A DNA stretch of 64,000 nucleotides from Balanoglossus misakiensis (Eukaryota; Hemichordata): positions 124,001 through 188,000 of the forward strand of contig CM082597.2 of assembly GCA_040954595.2 (NCBI GenBank), given 5' to 3'. The notes beneath the pieces were generated by a model. The model had not been told where the DNA came from. It did no database searches and was given only the letters and a program-made list of their open reading frames with translations. Both the position numbers and the translations under genes were made by a program. Positions within the stretch are counted from its first letter, which is position 1. Every line of letters starts with the position of its first letter. Of this stretch, positions 34,658 to 46,836 are shown one piece after another.

Positions 34658-37600
34658 TTATGAAGACGCTTCACTTTGTTGTTTATCTTGCATGTCTTCA
34701 ATCCAAGGTCCATCACTGTCAACATAAATCTGAAAGAGCAAATATTATATAATAAAGTAAATCCCACTTTGGCATCTCATGCTGCACAGTCATACAGTCG
34801 CTTATTCAAATTCAGTTACCATGGAAAGTGGAGATCTGGCCAATTACAGACCAGGCGTCCATATTGAAAAAAGTGCGCCCCCACATGCTCATTTGAAGAC
34901 TTTGAAACACCCTTTTCTTTTTATACAAGTGATATGCTAGAATATGTCACTCATTTTCAATTAGAAGCATGAAATGCCACGGAATATTTTTGATTTGCAT
35001 TGACTTACCGGTTTTCTAGCCCTTTCCTCTATGGGTTCCAATACTGTATGATGTATCTGTGAGAAATCACAATATAATATCTGTCAAATTAAGATTGTTT
35101 TGCGACATTAACCTCTCAAGCCTGAACCTTTGTTGTACAGGGGTATATTTGGGTATACTACCTGAAATTAATGTCTGGAAGGGTTAAATTTTGAAGAAAC
35201 TTTGCACAAAACAAATCACACACAGCATAAATTGTTTCTCTCAGAGTAGCCAACTTCCAAACTTACCCTGTAGAATTCTGCTGGTAAAGCAACACCTTGA
35301 AACCTCTGTAGTTTTCCCTAGTTAAGAAAATAACATCACAATTACTATTTACCCTATTTAATGAAATAGCAAGACACTATTTAGGGGAAAAACAAATGAG
35401 AACTTTGTGTCTAGCCATGTCACAGAATGTGTCTGAATGGAACTGATTGCAAATTCCTGTAGTTAAAAGTCTGGACAAAACATACTTACATGTTCTGAAA
35501 GATGACTCTTGATGTTATGGACCTAGAAAGATATATAATTCACGAGTTACAAACTCTTCGGGGAATATCAGAATGACAATATTCTGTTTTTTCTTCTGCC
35601 ATACTCTTAGTATTAGCAGTAACGACTGACACCCATCAGTGAGGACCTACTACTAAACAACTAGACTAGCAAAGCTAGGCTACATTCTAACAATTTAATT
35701 TGCTTTACATCTGGGTCAATCCAAACCATGATGTGATGTAATACTTACAGCTGTCACGGAGAAATGTTTTGCAAATCTCGTGCTGGTTACCATGGGACCT
35801 TTACTGATATCTACAAAATCACCACATCTATAAAGAACCGTTGAACTTTGTCCAGATTCTTCAATTTGTTTCTTTTTGTACCTGTAAACCAAAGAAAGCA
35901 AAATGTATTGACAGAAATTGAGTCTGCAAACACGCTTCTAATTGAGACGGATAACTTGCTACATCAAAGCAATTTTGTCGTCATGCTGTTTTTCATCATT
36001 TTGTTCTCCTCTAATTTGATTACAAATGTTTACAATGAGACAAAGTATTATGAAATAACTCGCCATCACAGTTGCTTAGAAATATGTCTCCATACATAGA
36101 CTGAGAAAATATCAACAACATTTACCTGTTGTCCTGAAATATTTGAAGGGCAAGATTTGTGTCGACAGTTAATCTTTCAAAGGGCAGTTCTTGCTCTTGA
36201 ATTTTAAACGCCATTTGACTCAGACACATCAACTCTTGAACAGTTGGATTCCAATCCTCCATATGAAGATCAGCATCATAACAAAAGCAACCAGCACTCA
36301 CTGTAACAATCAAAGTTGGTATTAATTATGATTAAATGGTTAAGAAGGCCATGCAGTGTTCATTTTCAATTTACGGCAATGTCATAGATATTTGTTCAAA
36401 GAAAATCACTGAATCTACACAACACAAACAAGGGATAAAGGACAGAAGTGGCAACTTACCTGGAATATCAGGAGATCGTACTAAATCAACGTAAAAAGCA
36501 TCTTTGAAGGCACTTGTAATTATAGAACCTAAAATATGCGAACAGGACCTCCAATAAGCCTGTAAAATCATCCATATACAATAATTACAATGAGTTCATA
36601 AAGCCTGGCAAAATATGAAACTCAAGAAAAGTCAATGTGACATCATAATTAAATGGGTCTGAAGGAAAGTATAAGGATTTAATTCAAGGTAGGATCTGGT
36701 CTAGATATCATGCAAGCTTACTTCAAGAGGTGTATTTGACAATGACCTAGTGCCCTTCTACAAAGTGACCTATTGACCATCATATACTGACCTTATTGAC
36801 CTCTTCTGGTTCATCACTCTTGAAATGTAACAGCTGAACATCACAGTCTTCTGTTAATGGTTGTAACATATCCCATATTTGTCCATTGACCATAGCTAAG
36901 GCTGATCTATCCCGATAAATTTTGTTTAAATCTGCAGGAAGATTACAGGGCAGAAAAGAGTTGTGAAGATTTAGTGACTCACCGCTATACACCACCACCT
37001 CACTTTACAAATAACAGCTTCTCAACAATTCCCAGCAAGCAGATCCTGTTATGGTCTCTGAAGAGTTGAACACTAAAAATCTACAGAATTCAACAGTTTA
37101 GGGTTCAGTATAGAATACTTACGCATTGCTACATGGTACGGCGTTGATAATCCCTTGTTCATGACCAATGTGCATGGATTACTGTCATCTACAAGATTCA
37201 CTCGAATTTTCTCGATTCTTGTCACCAGGGACAACTGTCGCTGCTTTTCTTTTTCAAAGAGTTTACTTTGTCTTGTCGATACATCAAGATTTGTATGTTT
37301 GTTGGTGTTGCCATAATGTCCTGAAAATCAGAGTTTTTACTTGTTCTTTACGACTGCATGTTGTCTATCAGTTTTCTCTAATTGTTAACACGATCTAATG
37401 CAAGAAATGGCCGCCTGGTGGCCATATTGCAAAACAATTGAAAGGCATATTTTTAAGTGATGATACAGTAGTCTCGGTTACCCAGACTCCTCTGCTTCTT
37501 CTGGAGCGCAGCGGAAGAAGCAGAGGAGTCTGGGTAACTGAGACTTATGATACAGCAGGTTAATACCCATTATGGATTGGTAACCCATATTGGCTTGAAT

Positions 37601-38026
37601 CGTCATACCAATTGATGTTTACATGTACATCACAGTCTATTGTCCTGATACCAAGTGTGAATGAAATATTATGCAGGCATAGGAAAATCACAACAAAATG
37701 GCCGCCTGTCTATAATGCACTAGTGCAGTGGGTCATAATCACAGTCTTTTATTGTGTCAACACTGGAAAACTGATCATAAATAGAATGGTATCAGAAAAT
37801 AAATTAGCGTGCACACATGTACATCATGGAACACTCCACTTACAAGGCTTGAATGGTACCCCCCTCTCAAGACTTCGTAGGGCATCCCCCCCCCCCCCTC
37901 CCTCCCAAATCGTAAGGGCCAAGGGACCATACGAATTCCCTGCAGTTGATAGATATTGTAACGATAACAAGACTTACTTGTACATCGCAACTTTGCAAAA
38001 CTCCTAAATAAAACTCGTCCTCGCAT
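34658..38026 (-). CDS. MRPL39: Mitochondrial large ribosomal subunit protein mL39
   Basis: Ten exons (38026-37978, 37320-37123, 36931-36792, 36559-36460, 36300-36126, 35881-35749, 35522-35490, 35317-35267, 35056-35009, 34729-34658) sum to 999 nt, giving 332 residues. The N-terminus MRGRVLFRSFAKLRC is basic and free of acidic residues, as expected for mitochondrial import. RIEKIRVNLVDDSNPCTLVM, NKGLSTPYHVAM and MVNGQIWDM correspond to the TGS-like domain. AYWRSCSHILGSIITSAFKD, CFCYDADL, ELPFERLTVDTNLALQIFQD and GDFVDISKGPMV correspond to the threonyl-tRNA-synthetase-like domain of MRPL39. RFQGVALP matches the C-terminal part. It is a structural component of the mitochondrial ribosome and is divergent with CFAP45. 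Confidence 0.95.
37460..37555. mobile_element. Foldback TIR element (78 bp) with 9-bp target duplication
   Basis: ATGATACAG is repeated exactly at 37460-37468 and 37547-37555. Between them, the arms 37470-37501 and 37514-37545 are 32-nt reverse complements with one mismatch. It is inserted in MRPL39 intron 1. Confidence 0.75.
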
Positions 38027-38774
38027 AATGTATATATTCATAGACTCGACATGTGATGGATTACAAGCGAAAAATTTAACGTGCTCGACTTGACCTTTGA
38101 CACTAAAAGCAGCCTTACAACATCTTGGTTGTAAGTGTATCGTTACACCAGACCGAAGAATAAAGATCGATAGTTAAACCAATATTTCTTGTCTATACGC
38201 CCGACTAAATGTAGCCAGTAAATGATGTATTGAAACAGAATAACGACCATATTTTATTGACAATCACGAAGGGATGGTGATGTTAAATGGACGATTCGGA
38301 ACCTCGATCTAGGCTGTACTCGATCAGTGCGCGAAGCATAGGGTGCTTATTTTATACGGCAGGGGTGTTATTTCTTGACAAGCGAGGGAAAGTGCATACA
38401 TATAATATTTAAAGAAAACTTATACCCAAGATAATCGATTTTGATTTATTAGATATATTTCTTAACTGTTGATGTTAGAATGAATATTATTTGTGAAGAA
38501 AAATCTATTTCTTCTTCAAAACACCGCTGTGATGTATAATGGTATCGTCTTTTCACGGTTCTTAGTCTCGTAACTCTCGCGAGTGTTGTGTTCCGTGGAC
38601 GTGATTGTCATGGCGACTGTGACTGTAAGCGTAAATAGATCCGTTCCATAGCTCTAACCCAGTACAGGGAAGGCAGTAAATATATTGTTGTCCGCCCAGA
38701 AACAAGCCCAGGATATTCGTTTAGTGTCAACTGAAGGAGTATAACTTTGAAACAGGTTTTCTATAACATTAACT
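38027..38774. promoter_or_regulatory. Divergent MRPL39/CFAP45 promoter region
   Basis: 748 bp between the two ATGs. It contains CTCGCGAG (38576-38583), similar to the TCTCGCGAGA housekeeping promoter element, and an X-box-like sequence at 38604-38617. CFAP45 exon 1 carries only the ATG as coding sequence, so most of its first exon is 5' UTR within this interval. Confidence 0.6.
38604..38617 (+). promoter_or_regulatory. RFX X-box-like site upstream of CFAP45
   Basis: ATTGTCATGGCGAC matches 11 of 14 positions of the palindromic X-box GTTGCCATGGCAAC. It lies about 160 bp upstream of the CFAP45 ATG. RFX factors control ciliary genes through such sites, so it fits the gene's role. Confidence 0.45.
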
Positions 38775-41700
38775 ATGGTATGTATGCTGTTTTATCGTTT
38801 TGATGTGTGACACTTTTCCTGTAAAAATGAATTTTCAGTAGATTGTTAGTGATCGGGTTGACATGAACATTGAAATCTACATTTGGATGTGCAACTTGAA
38901 CTGGATTACCAACTTACAGAAATTGAAATACAGCGAAATCTACTACTGGGATTTTATCGTCAAGTAAAGAGATCAGATCTGCTTTGAAATTCCACAATAA
39001 TTCGAAAAGAAAGCAAAAATCGAGAAATCATCGACCATCAAAATATCCAACATGGCGACACATACACAAGTACATGTACATAGGTTTGTTTATGCGCGCC
39101 GCCTCTTCTATCTGTTCATGTGTTTGAAGTGATTGCTAAGATCATAAAATGGCTTCAATAATATAAGATAGAGAAAAACTGTCCATATGATGATGATGCA
39201 CATTTCCCCACAAATTTGCAATAACCACGACCGAGATGATTATATACGATGTAGACGTCATTTGTTGTTGATGGTAACCTAGCTGCAGTTCAGTAGCTAG
39301 CTCTAGGTTTTGATTGTGTTTTAGACAGCAAATGAGTGTTTAATAAAATTGTCATAAACTGCATTGGCACTGTAACACTAAACTATTTTTCTCTCTCTTA
39401 AATTTACATTTTAGCCTCGCAGTGTAGTTTCTACAGGCAGTTCCTCAGGAGGATCATCTGCATCTCGTCGTGCAAGAACACGACAATATTACACCGTAAA
39501 CAGAACATCGGATGTTGATGAATCTTTGTTTGGTTCGCCACACAAAGATACACTGATAAAACAAAGACAAGACAAAGAAGCAACAGCAGAACAGACAACG
39601 ACAAAACCAGCATCTGGTAGAGGATCAACTCGGGGAAAACAAAAGAAGAAGGAAGAAGTTCAAGTTATCACAAAGGATCTTATTCGGAAATTAATGTAAG
39701 TTTTTGTGTTTGTGTTATTGAATTAAATTAATGAATCAATCAAAATTGATATCTATAATTTTACTGCAGTCATTGCTTTATATATTTATAGCGTGATGTT
39801 CCAAATATTATATTTTCTCTTCTGGCATTTGTTATCTTATATAGCGTCCCAAGTGAGGATCCTTCAGGACAGTCTGTTATCTTGTCAAGACATGAATATG
39901 CAAGAATTGTAAATAGTTCCAGAATATTGACAGAAGAAGAACGCAATGCCATCTATGAAAAGTACAAGAGGGAGAAAGAGGCAGCACAGGTAAACACCTT
40001 TTTGTAATTGTTTTGTATTTACATGTACTTATGTTTCTATATATTTACCAGTTATTCAGTGTTTTTATAGTGTTTGATTTCTAACTGTACAAATTGACTT
40101 TCTATATACCAGGATGCTTACATAGAACGCAAGAAATTCATGCAAGATATGGACCGTAATAGGAAGAAAAATGAGAAGTTATCTGACTTGGATGAAGAGG
40201 CACAGAAACAAGCAGAATACCTGTTAGAAAAGGCTAGAGAACAAAGAGAAGAACAAGAAGATGAAATTAAACATTTAAATGAGGTAAGAGTATTATTCAA
40301 TGAAAAATATCTTCATCTTTAAAAGTTAACCTGCAGTTTTACCTTTTCACCATTATGGTTTAGTCCAAATCAACTGTTTTCGATAATAAAGTTGGACCTC
40401 TACATAGGTAAATAGAGTTAAGAGGATTAAGCAATTTGTTTTCATGGGATTGATTTGCAGCTTATCCTGAATGCCAAATGCCACGCCATCCGAGATGCTC
40501 AGATCTTAGAAAAGGGTCAAGTTTCGGGCGAAATGACAGATGAAGAGAAACGATTGGATCTGATGATGGAAGTTGACAGACAGAATGCTTTGAAGTTGCA
40601 AGAAGAAATTGAAAACAAACGCAGAGAAGAAAGACTGGTGGGCAAAGAGATTATTCTGCAGCAAATCTCCGAGAGAGAGGAAGAACGTCTTCTGGATCAA
40701 GAAAAACGAGACCAGGAGGCACAACAGATGCTGAGGTATCTTGAGAAACTACAAATGGAGGACTTAAAGGCATTAGAGAAGAAACACGAGCAGCAAATTG
40801 ATGCGCAGAAGGAGATATTGAGGGCCAATCAGGAGTCTGAGAAACAGCGACAACAGAAACTTGAACAACAGAAATTGGAAGAACACAAAGTGGTTGAATA
40901 CATGAAACAGAAAGCTGAAAGAGAGGCAGCATTTGAAGCCGAACAAGAAAGAAAGAGAATTGAAAAAGAAAAAGAAGTTGCCAGGTTGCGAGCAATGCAA
41001 GAGAGGGCCAAGGATTACCAAGCTGAGAAAGATGCACTGCGGGCCAAGAGGAACCAGGAACAACTGGAAAGAGAATGGAGGAAGAAGGAGAAGGAAGAAG
41101 CTTGGAAGAAAGCGGAGACAGAGCAAATGTTGAAAGATGCACGTGAAATCCAAGTGGCAAACAAAGAACACTTCTTAGCTGTTCAAGCGGCCAGAGAAAG
41201 AGCAGAATTTGAAAGAGTTTTGATGTAAGTAGACCTTAGTCATTTAAATAGTCATAACTGTGTCTTCCGAGTCTATGTGATTTGATGGTGATTAAGATTC
41301 ATTATTGAGAAACATAGAGGTGTACCCACCAATAAACTAGTCTTTCATTCATCCTTGAGCACTTATCTATAAACCTTTGTCTGACTTGACATTCGCAGGG
41401 CACAACGTGAACAAATGGATAAAGAAAAAGACGAAGAATTGAAGGTCCACTCAAGAAAGATGCATCACGCAGAGGATGTTCGCAAACAAATCCGAGAAAA
41501 GGAACAACTGAAGATTGCAGAAAGAAATTCCTTCTTTGAAGAAGGGATTAAACTGGATGAGGAAGCACGGGCGAGGAGAGCAAAATTGGATGACATCAAA
41601 ATGAAGAAATTAGCAGAGTTAAGGTGAGTTGAACATGAAGTCAGTTAGGATGACACTATATTTCCCAGATTTGATACAAAGTTATTCTAAGAGCTATTCA

Positions 41701-41896
41701 TCCATGCAAGTGGTGTTTGGCATCGCATTGAAATCATGATCATGACACAATACATGTAGGGACTACATTATTTCACAAAGGGCTCAATTCTTTCATTGTT
41801 TTGTTCCACAGAAATGCTGGTGTTCCCGAGAAATACTGTGCTGAAGTTGAACGAAGAATTAATGCTCCAAATGTGTCGCTGGTAACAACAAAATAA
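38775..41896 (+). CDS. CFAP45: Cilia- and flagella-associated protein 45
   Basis: Seven exons (38775-38777, 39415-39695, 39845-39989, 40113-40283, 40461-41224, 41399-41623, 41812-41896) sum to 1,674 nt, giving 557 residues. The first coding exon is only the ATG. The N-terminus is Ser/Arg-rich with SDVDESLFG. Strong family matches follow: IVPSEDPSGQSVILS, LILNAKCHAIRDAQILEK, EEKRLDLMMEVDRQ, DYQAEKDALRAKRNQE and a C-terminal GVPEKYCAEVERR. Nearly the whole protein is a Glu/Lys/Arg-rich coiled coil. CFAP45 is a microtubule inner protein of axonemal doublets. Length and exon structure are ordinary for the family. A polyadenylation signal is at 42528. Confidence 0.96.
40341..40425. repeat. Short TIR element, CCCTTTCACC family, degenerate copy 3
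   Basis: ccttttcacc at the left end and the core gttggacctctacataggtaaat match copy 1 (17132-17220). The right terminus is degraded. It lies in the CFAP45 intron before the 764-nt exon. Confidence 0.4.
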
Positions 41897-43656
41897 ACCT
41901 GAAAACCATTGATTGCAGATATTTGGACTTCATTTAATTTTGAATTTCTATAATTAAACTGTGGAAAACTGTCCTGGGTTATTGACCTATGATCTATGAC
42001 CTATTGTTAATAAAATGTTTATACTGTATATATAGGCCAGGGTTATTGTTTGTGCTGTATTTTAGAAAACATTCTCCATTTCATTTGATTGTGAATTCAA
42101 AGGCTTTACAGGATATATCCAATCTTGCTGTACAAACCTAATATTTTGAATATTTCATTTTGATATTTGATAGTTTCAAGCATTAACTGTCTTACAGGAT
42201 CGTTTCTGAATTTAAGTAAGACCCAAGTTTGTGTTTTGTGAAAATCTTTGGTAGAAGACTGTCAACTCACCTCTTATCATGGAAATCTATACACCACTGT
42301 ACATATTGTTATAGCATTTGCCGTTTCAACGTTGGATTATTCGACACCAATTTACGAATTTAACCAAACCATCTGTGACTGGTGATTTTTGTTATGTTAA
42401 ACTGCAAAAAATTAAAATTGGTTACAATTAAAATATGTTGATTTTTATTTGTTGTGTGAATGAAGTTTTCTACTCTTAACTACAGACAGCTCTGCACATC
42501 ACCCTTGGCCATCTTCCTTTTACATTCAATAAAGTTGCTTCAATTGAACATTTCTGGATTTCAGTGTATCCTTGCTAGCTAAATGATTGTGTGGCAACAA
42601 TATTGCTCACTGCTTCAGTCTGGGCTGGTGGGGGACTGTGGACTAGACGCCCCAGCCCTGGGTGACACAACGCCAAGTTCGGATGGTATGCCAAAGCTGT
42701 ACAGAGTGATGCCGAAAACAGACTGCGGCCAGAAGTCAAGCAAGGGACTCTCTTACATAACTGACACTAGGGGGCGACATAACAAAATTTTCATGTCATG
42801 TAACATGTAATGCATTCCAGTAATAAGAACCTGAATACAGTGAACAATTATACTAAAACACTTAACAAGACACAAGTTTTACTAAACATAGAAAATATTT
42901 TATTACATCTTAGCTTTATAAAAGTGAAAAATTGCTTACGTTAGGTGAATCCACAAATATGTACATGATCTTGTAGTATATTATTGAAATTTACAAAATA
43001 TGAAAAATGTAGTAAATGTACAAAATATTCAAACTTAAAATAAACTTACATATGGCTATTGATACGCCAAGAACTAGTAAGTGCAATTATTATATTGACT
43101 GTAATGTCAATCAATAAATGTTTTAGCAATTGATTTTTCTTCACTTTGATAAGATTAATTTGAATATCCTATATACCAGTTAACCCAATAAATTGTCAAG
43201 CCACAGAAATAAGTGTTGACCCTGACAACAGTTTTTACCCATAGGCATTGAAATTAAATGTGTTCTTTTGCACTACTAAAATTTGGCACAAGTTCAAAAC
43301 TAACAAATATGAAGAAACGGATACCAAGCTTCAAATTGGTGGAAATAACTCCCCATTTATCCAAACAATGTCTTTCTGTGTTGTAGACATTACCCTGTTT
43401 CAAAGAAAACAATTAGTGTTGTTCTGGTCACTGCTTGTACACATTGTGCAGTTATGACCCCCCTCCCCCAGAGAAAAAAAACTTGAATTTGTTCTGACAC
43501 GAGGAGTAATTTTGATTATTAAAGCATACAAGAATCTCAAGGAGTTGTTACACAGCAGAGGGAGCAAGTTCTGTTTGAGTCGGTTGATCGCCCCCAACGG
43601 TAGATTCATCAAATTCTGAATCTGTTGATCGCCCCCAACGGTAGATTCATCAAATT
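41897..43656. other. CFAP45 3' UTR and convergent intergenic DNA
   Basis: AATAAA at 42528-42533 is a plausible CFAP45 polyadenylation signal. The rest is AT-rich. At 43583-43617 and 43624-43658 a 35-bp sequence is directly repeated at 41-bp spacing; the second copy touches the stop codon of the minus-strand Ig receptor gene. Confidence 0.5.
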
Positions 43657-43658
43657 CT
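43583..43658. repeat. 41-bp tandem duplication (35 bp identical)
   Basis: gttgatcgcccccaacggta and the 15 following bases are identical in both copies. On the minus strand each copy can be read EFDESTVGGDQ, but the two copies are not in the same frame because the spacing is 41 bp. Confidence 0.85.
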
Positions 43659-46600
43659 ATCTTCGTCGTCTCTCATCATTGTCATCTTCCTCTCTTGATC
43701 GTTGTTGTTCTGATGATCTTCTTGGAGGTTCGGAATGACTTCTGGAATGATCTTCATCTCTGTCTCTTCTTCTTCTTGATCTTCTCTTCTCAGGCTTGGC
43801 GTAATCGTCATCACGATCGCGACGTCTCCGTGACTCCGATCGTGATCTTCGACTACGCCCTCTATCACCATGCCTACTACTCTCCCTACGACGTTCATCA
43901 TCATCATCATCATCACGACGACTACCGTGGCGACGATGATGACGGCGATGACGACGTTTCTCTTCATGGACTTCGTCATAGATGTTGCCACCATTTTCTT
44001 CACCATGATTTCGCGACGTCGTTTCTTTTTGGAGTGGAGGCAACGATCGATCTAAGGGCATATTTCCCAAATAAGGCGAGACTTCATTGTGTCTCCCTTT
44101 GTGACTTCGATGTCGACTTTTGCGACCATCACGCTTGATGATGTAATAATCATACTTGTTATCCCGACCGTATGGTGTTACAGTTTCATTGGCACTGCCA
44201 ACTTGGGCCGACACTGTTGCCTGTTCCACTTCTTTCCCTGCAGCAATTTTCTGAAGTTCTTCTTCTTCTGGTGAAAAAAAGTAAAGGTTGAGATAGACGT
44301 TAGTATTGCCATATAGCTACGTTTGTAACGTCTGACTGTGTTTTACCCTTCATCCGTGATATTTTCATGGGTTTTCATGTGACCACCTGATGACGTGTTG
44401 TAACCCACACACTACAAACTTAGCAACAACCCAGAGTATATGTGACTAACCTTCTTTCTGTCGTCGCTTTTTCCAAACACAGTATATGATGATGGCGATT
44501 ATAATCATGGCCACAATGATAGCAGCCACAAAGGCAACGACCACAGCTAGTAATGTGTAACTCAATCCAAAGAGAGTGGGCTCTGAAATGAAGAAATGCA
44601 ACCAAGTTACTATGGGATAAGTTTTTAACATTCATGCCTAGCTACTTTATCCAATATCGATATCCATGGTGTTAAGTGTCAGACAACCTGTTTGTGTGTC
44701 TGTCGTCATTCGTTCGTTCGTTCGTTCATTCATTCTATTTTACAATGCCAACTTATCAATCGAGAATATTGAAATAATTGATATGCAGGCTTACCGAGTA
44801 TCCTTATGCTAGCAATGGCCATTTGAGCGTCGACTGGACTGACAGCTAAGCAACTAATCTGTCCATTGTCCATACTCTTCACGGCACGTAATATATGCAA
44901 AGTTGATATTGATCCTGTTTCTATGGTGAATTCTTCGTCCATTTCTGTGATTTCTGAATTATCATGCATCCACGTGAATCCTATAACATCCGGGTTATCA
45001 TCAATGGCTGTTGCGTTACATGTCACTGTAGCACTATCATCTTCCTCAACTTCAATCAATTCTGGGAAAATGTCGACTCTTATACGCTGCATCACTGAAT
45101 GAAAAATAAAATAAAATGGATGTTTATTTGGTGGCAATTGAACTCAGCATAATTTGAAACAAACGGGTCAAAGGACAAAATTTAAAGATATGTCACATGA
45201 TCAGAAAAGGTACTTACAGTTGACACTCAAAGGACCAACTTGGCACATTTTGGTTTCTGTGTTAGTCACGTGACTTGAAATGCATTGGAAGACAGCGCCG
45301 TTATCTTCTCGTCCGAGAATCATGTCTCTATCGACGCGTACTTGTCCACCACCTGTTGATTCCATGGTAACACCAGTGAGCGTGATTCCTGTCGATGTCT
45401 GCCATTCTAAGGTAGCTGGAGGGTCGCCATAATTAGATTGACAAATCAACGTCACATTATCGCCTTCGCTGAGTTGACCGTCTGGTACAAGATCACATTC
45501 CGGGTATTCTTCACCAGGAGCTATCGCAGCTGAGAAAACAAAGAAGTGACTTTTAGACATATGGAAGCGTAATGTTGCATCAACAAACAGGAGGACATCT
45601 CAGTAGATACCAGTCGTGAGTCGAAGAAAGATGACTGAAGAAACTTACCTATTACAGTTAGCTGTGCGCTGGAAGACCACACCTGTCCTTGCTGGCCATC
45701 TTCAGTCAAATGACACGAATACTGACCAGCATCGCTGTACTGAAGGTTGCTTATTTGTAGAATGTATTCTCCATTATCTTGATTACCAATTATAGAATAC
45801 CTATGGTGTTGACACATAATGAAAATATGTATGATTTTAACTGGCTTAGGGTTGAATGCACCTAGAAATCAAAGTCTTAAACTAAATTACTTGTTTTAAA
45901 ATGCTGCCGGACTTGACTACTGGGAAGATGACAGACTACAACACTGAATCAATCATAAAGTCGACGTAATGTTACCTTTCAGAGAAAGTGGCCACCACGC
46001 TGGTTTCTGTGCTGATCTTTACAAGATTTTGATTGGCGTCTTGACGATACCACTCTAAAGATCCAACTTTATTTCTGGCAACACACTGCATCGTTATTGT
46101 ATCACTTTGTTTTTCTTCGCGTGAACTTGGAGTTTGTGAAAATGTTTGTCCTAGGGAAAGAAACAACAAAAATAAAATACTCGTTAGTGTTCTCATCCAT
46201 ATCATACATGTACGTACATCACCACCTCCACCACCACCATAACCACAACTGATGAATATAAACTTACTTAGAATTACTTCAATGACGGCAGACCGAGACA
46301 CCAAGTTGGAGGAGGTTCCTGCTGCGGTGACAGAGCATCTGTATGTACCCGCTTCTTCCGAAGTGACAATTTTTATGACTAAATTATATTCCACACCAGG
46401 ATTGGTCGGTGCTTGTACTTCATAGATGTCACCAGATACATCATTATTCAGAATATAGTCACTATTTAATGGTACACCATCTTTCTGCCAAATAACGACC
46501 CCTTCCTTGTCACTGACAGAGCATTGTAAGGTATGTGCGTTGCCTTCTAAAATACTCACACCAGACGGTTCCACCAAAAATGACTGCTGACCGAATGCTG

Positions 46601-46836
46601 AAAAATAATGTCGAGTACATATTTATTTATAAGCAACAAATCCATCAATACGCAAATTATGTGACAGCATCGAGGGAAAATTGTTTCAACATAATCTATG
46701 ATTGGTAAGGCGGTCTTGTTGATATCTGAAAAGCAACTATTTTAAAGATAATGATGACTGTTTAATAATGCTCACCGTTGTGAAACCTGGCAAAGAGGAG
46801 AACGCACAGCAAACACCAACGACAAATCGCCGTCAT
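43657..46836 (-). CDS. Ig receptor A: nephrin/Neph-like, four Ig domains, Arg/Asp-rich tail
   Basis: Eight exons (46836-46776, 46597-46268, 46150-45976, 45800-45649, 45529-45218, 45094-44795, 44582-44451, 44267-43657) sum to 2,073 nt, giving 690 residues. The signal peptide MTAICRWCLLCVLLFARFHN is followed by Ig1 (EPSGVSILEGNAHTLQCSV to GTYRCSVTA), Ig2 split over two exons at SER/YSIIGN, a C2-type domain (NVTLICQSNYGDPPATLEW), and a proximal Ig (IRVDIFPELIEVEEDDSATV). The TM helix is TLLAVVVAFVAAIIVAMIII. The tail has KYDYYIIKRDG, NIYDEVHEE and a long RRDRDDD/RRSRSESRRR-like region. The distal domains follow the KIRREL/nephrin pattern (EPxDxTxxxG... VxWxKDG). It is probably a cell-adhesion receptor at the plasma membrane. 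An acceptor upstream of the ATG (46857) and a donor at 47327 imply a non-coding first exon near 47330-47400. It is a paralogue of receptors B and C. Confidence 0.85.
44712..44735. repeat. (TTCG)n/(TTCA)n microsatellite
   Basis: Four to six tandem tetranucleotides in the intron before the TM exon (minus strand) of receptor A. Confidence 0.8.

Noticed and set aside
40651-41171. Long minus-strand open frames across CFAP45
   Set aside because: They are antisense shadows of the Glu/Lys/Arg-rich coiled-coil exon, giving Leu/Phe/Ser-rich artefacts.
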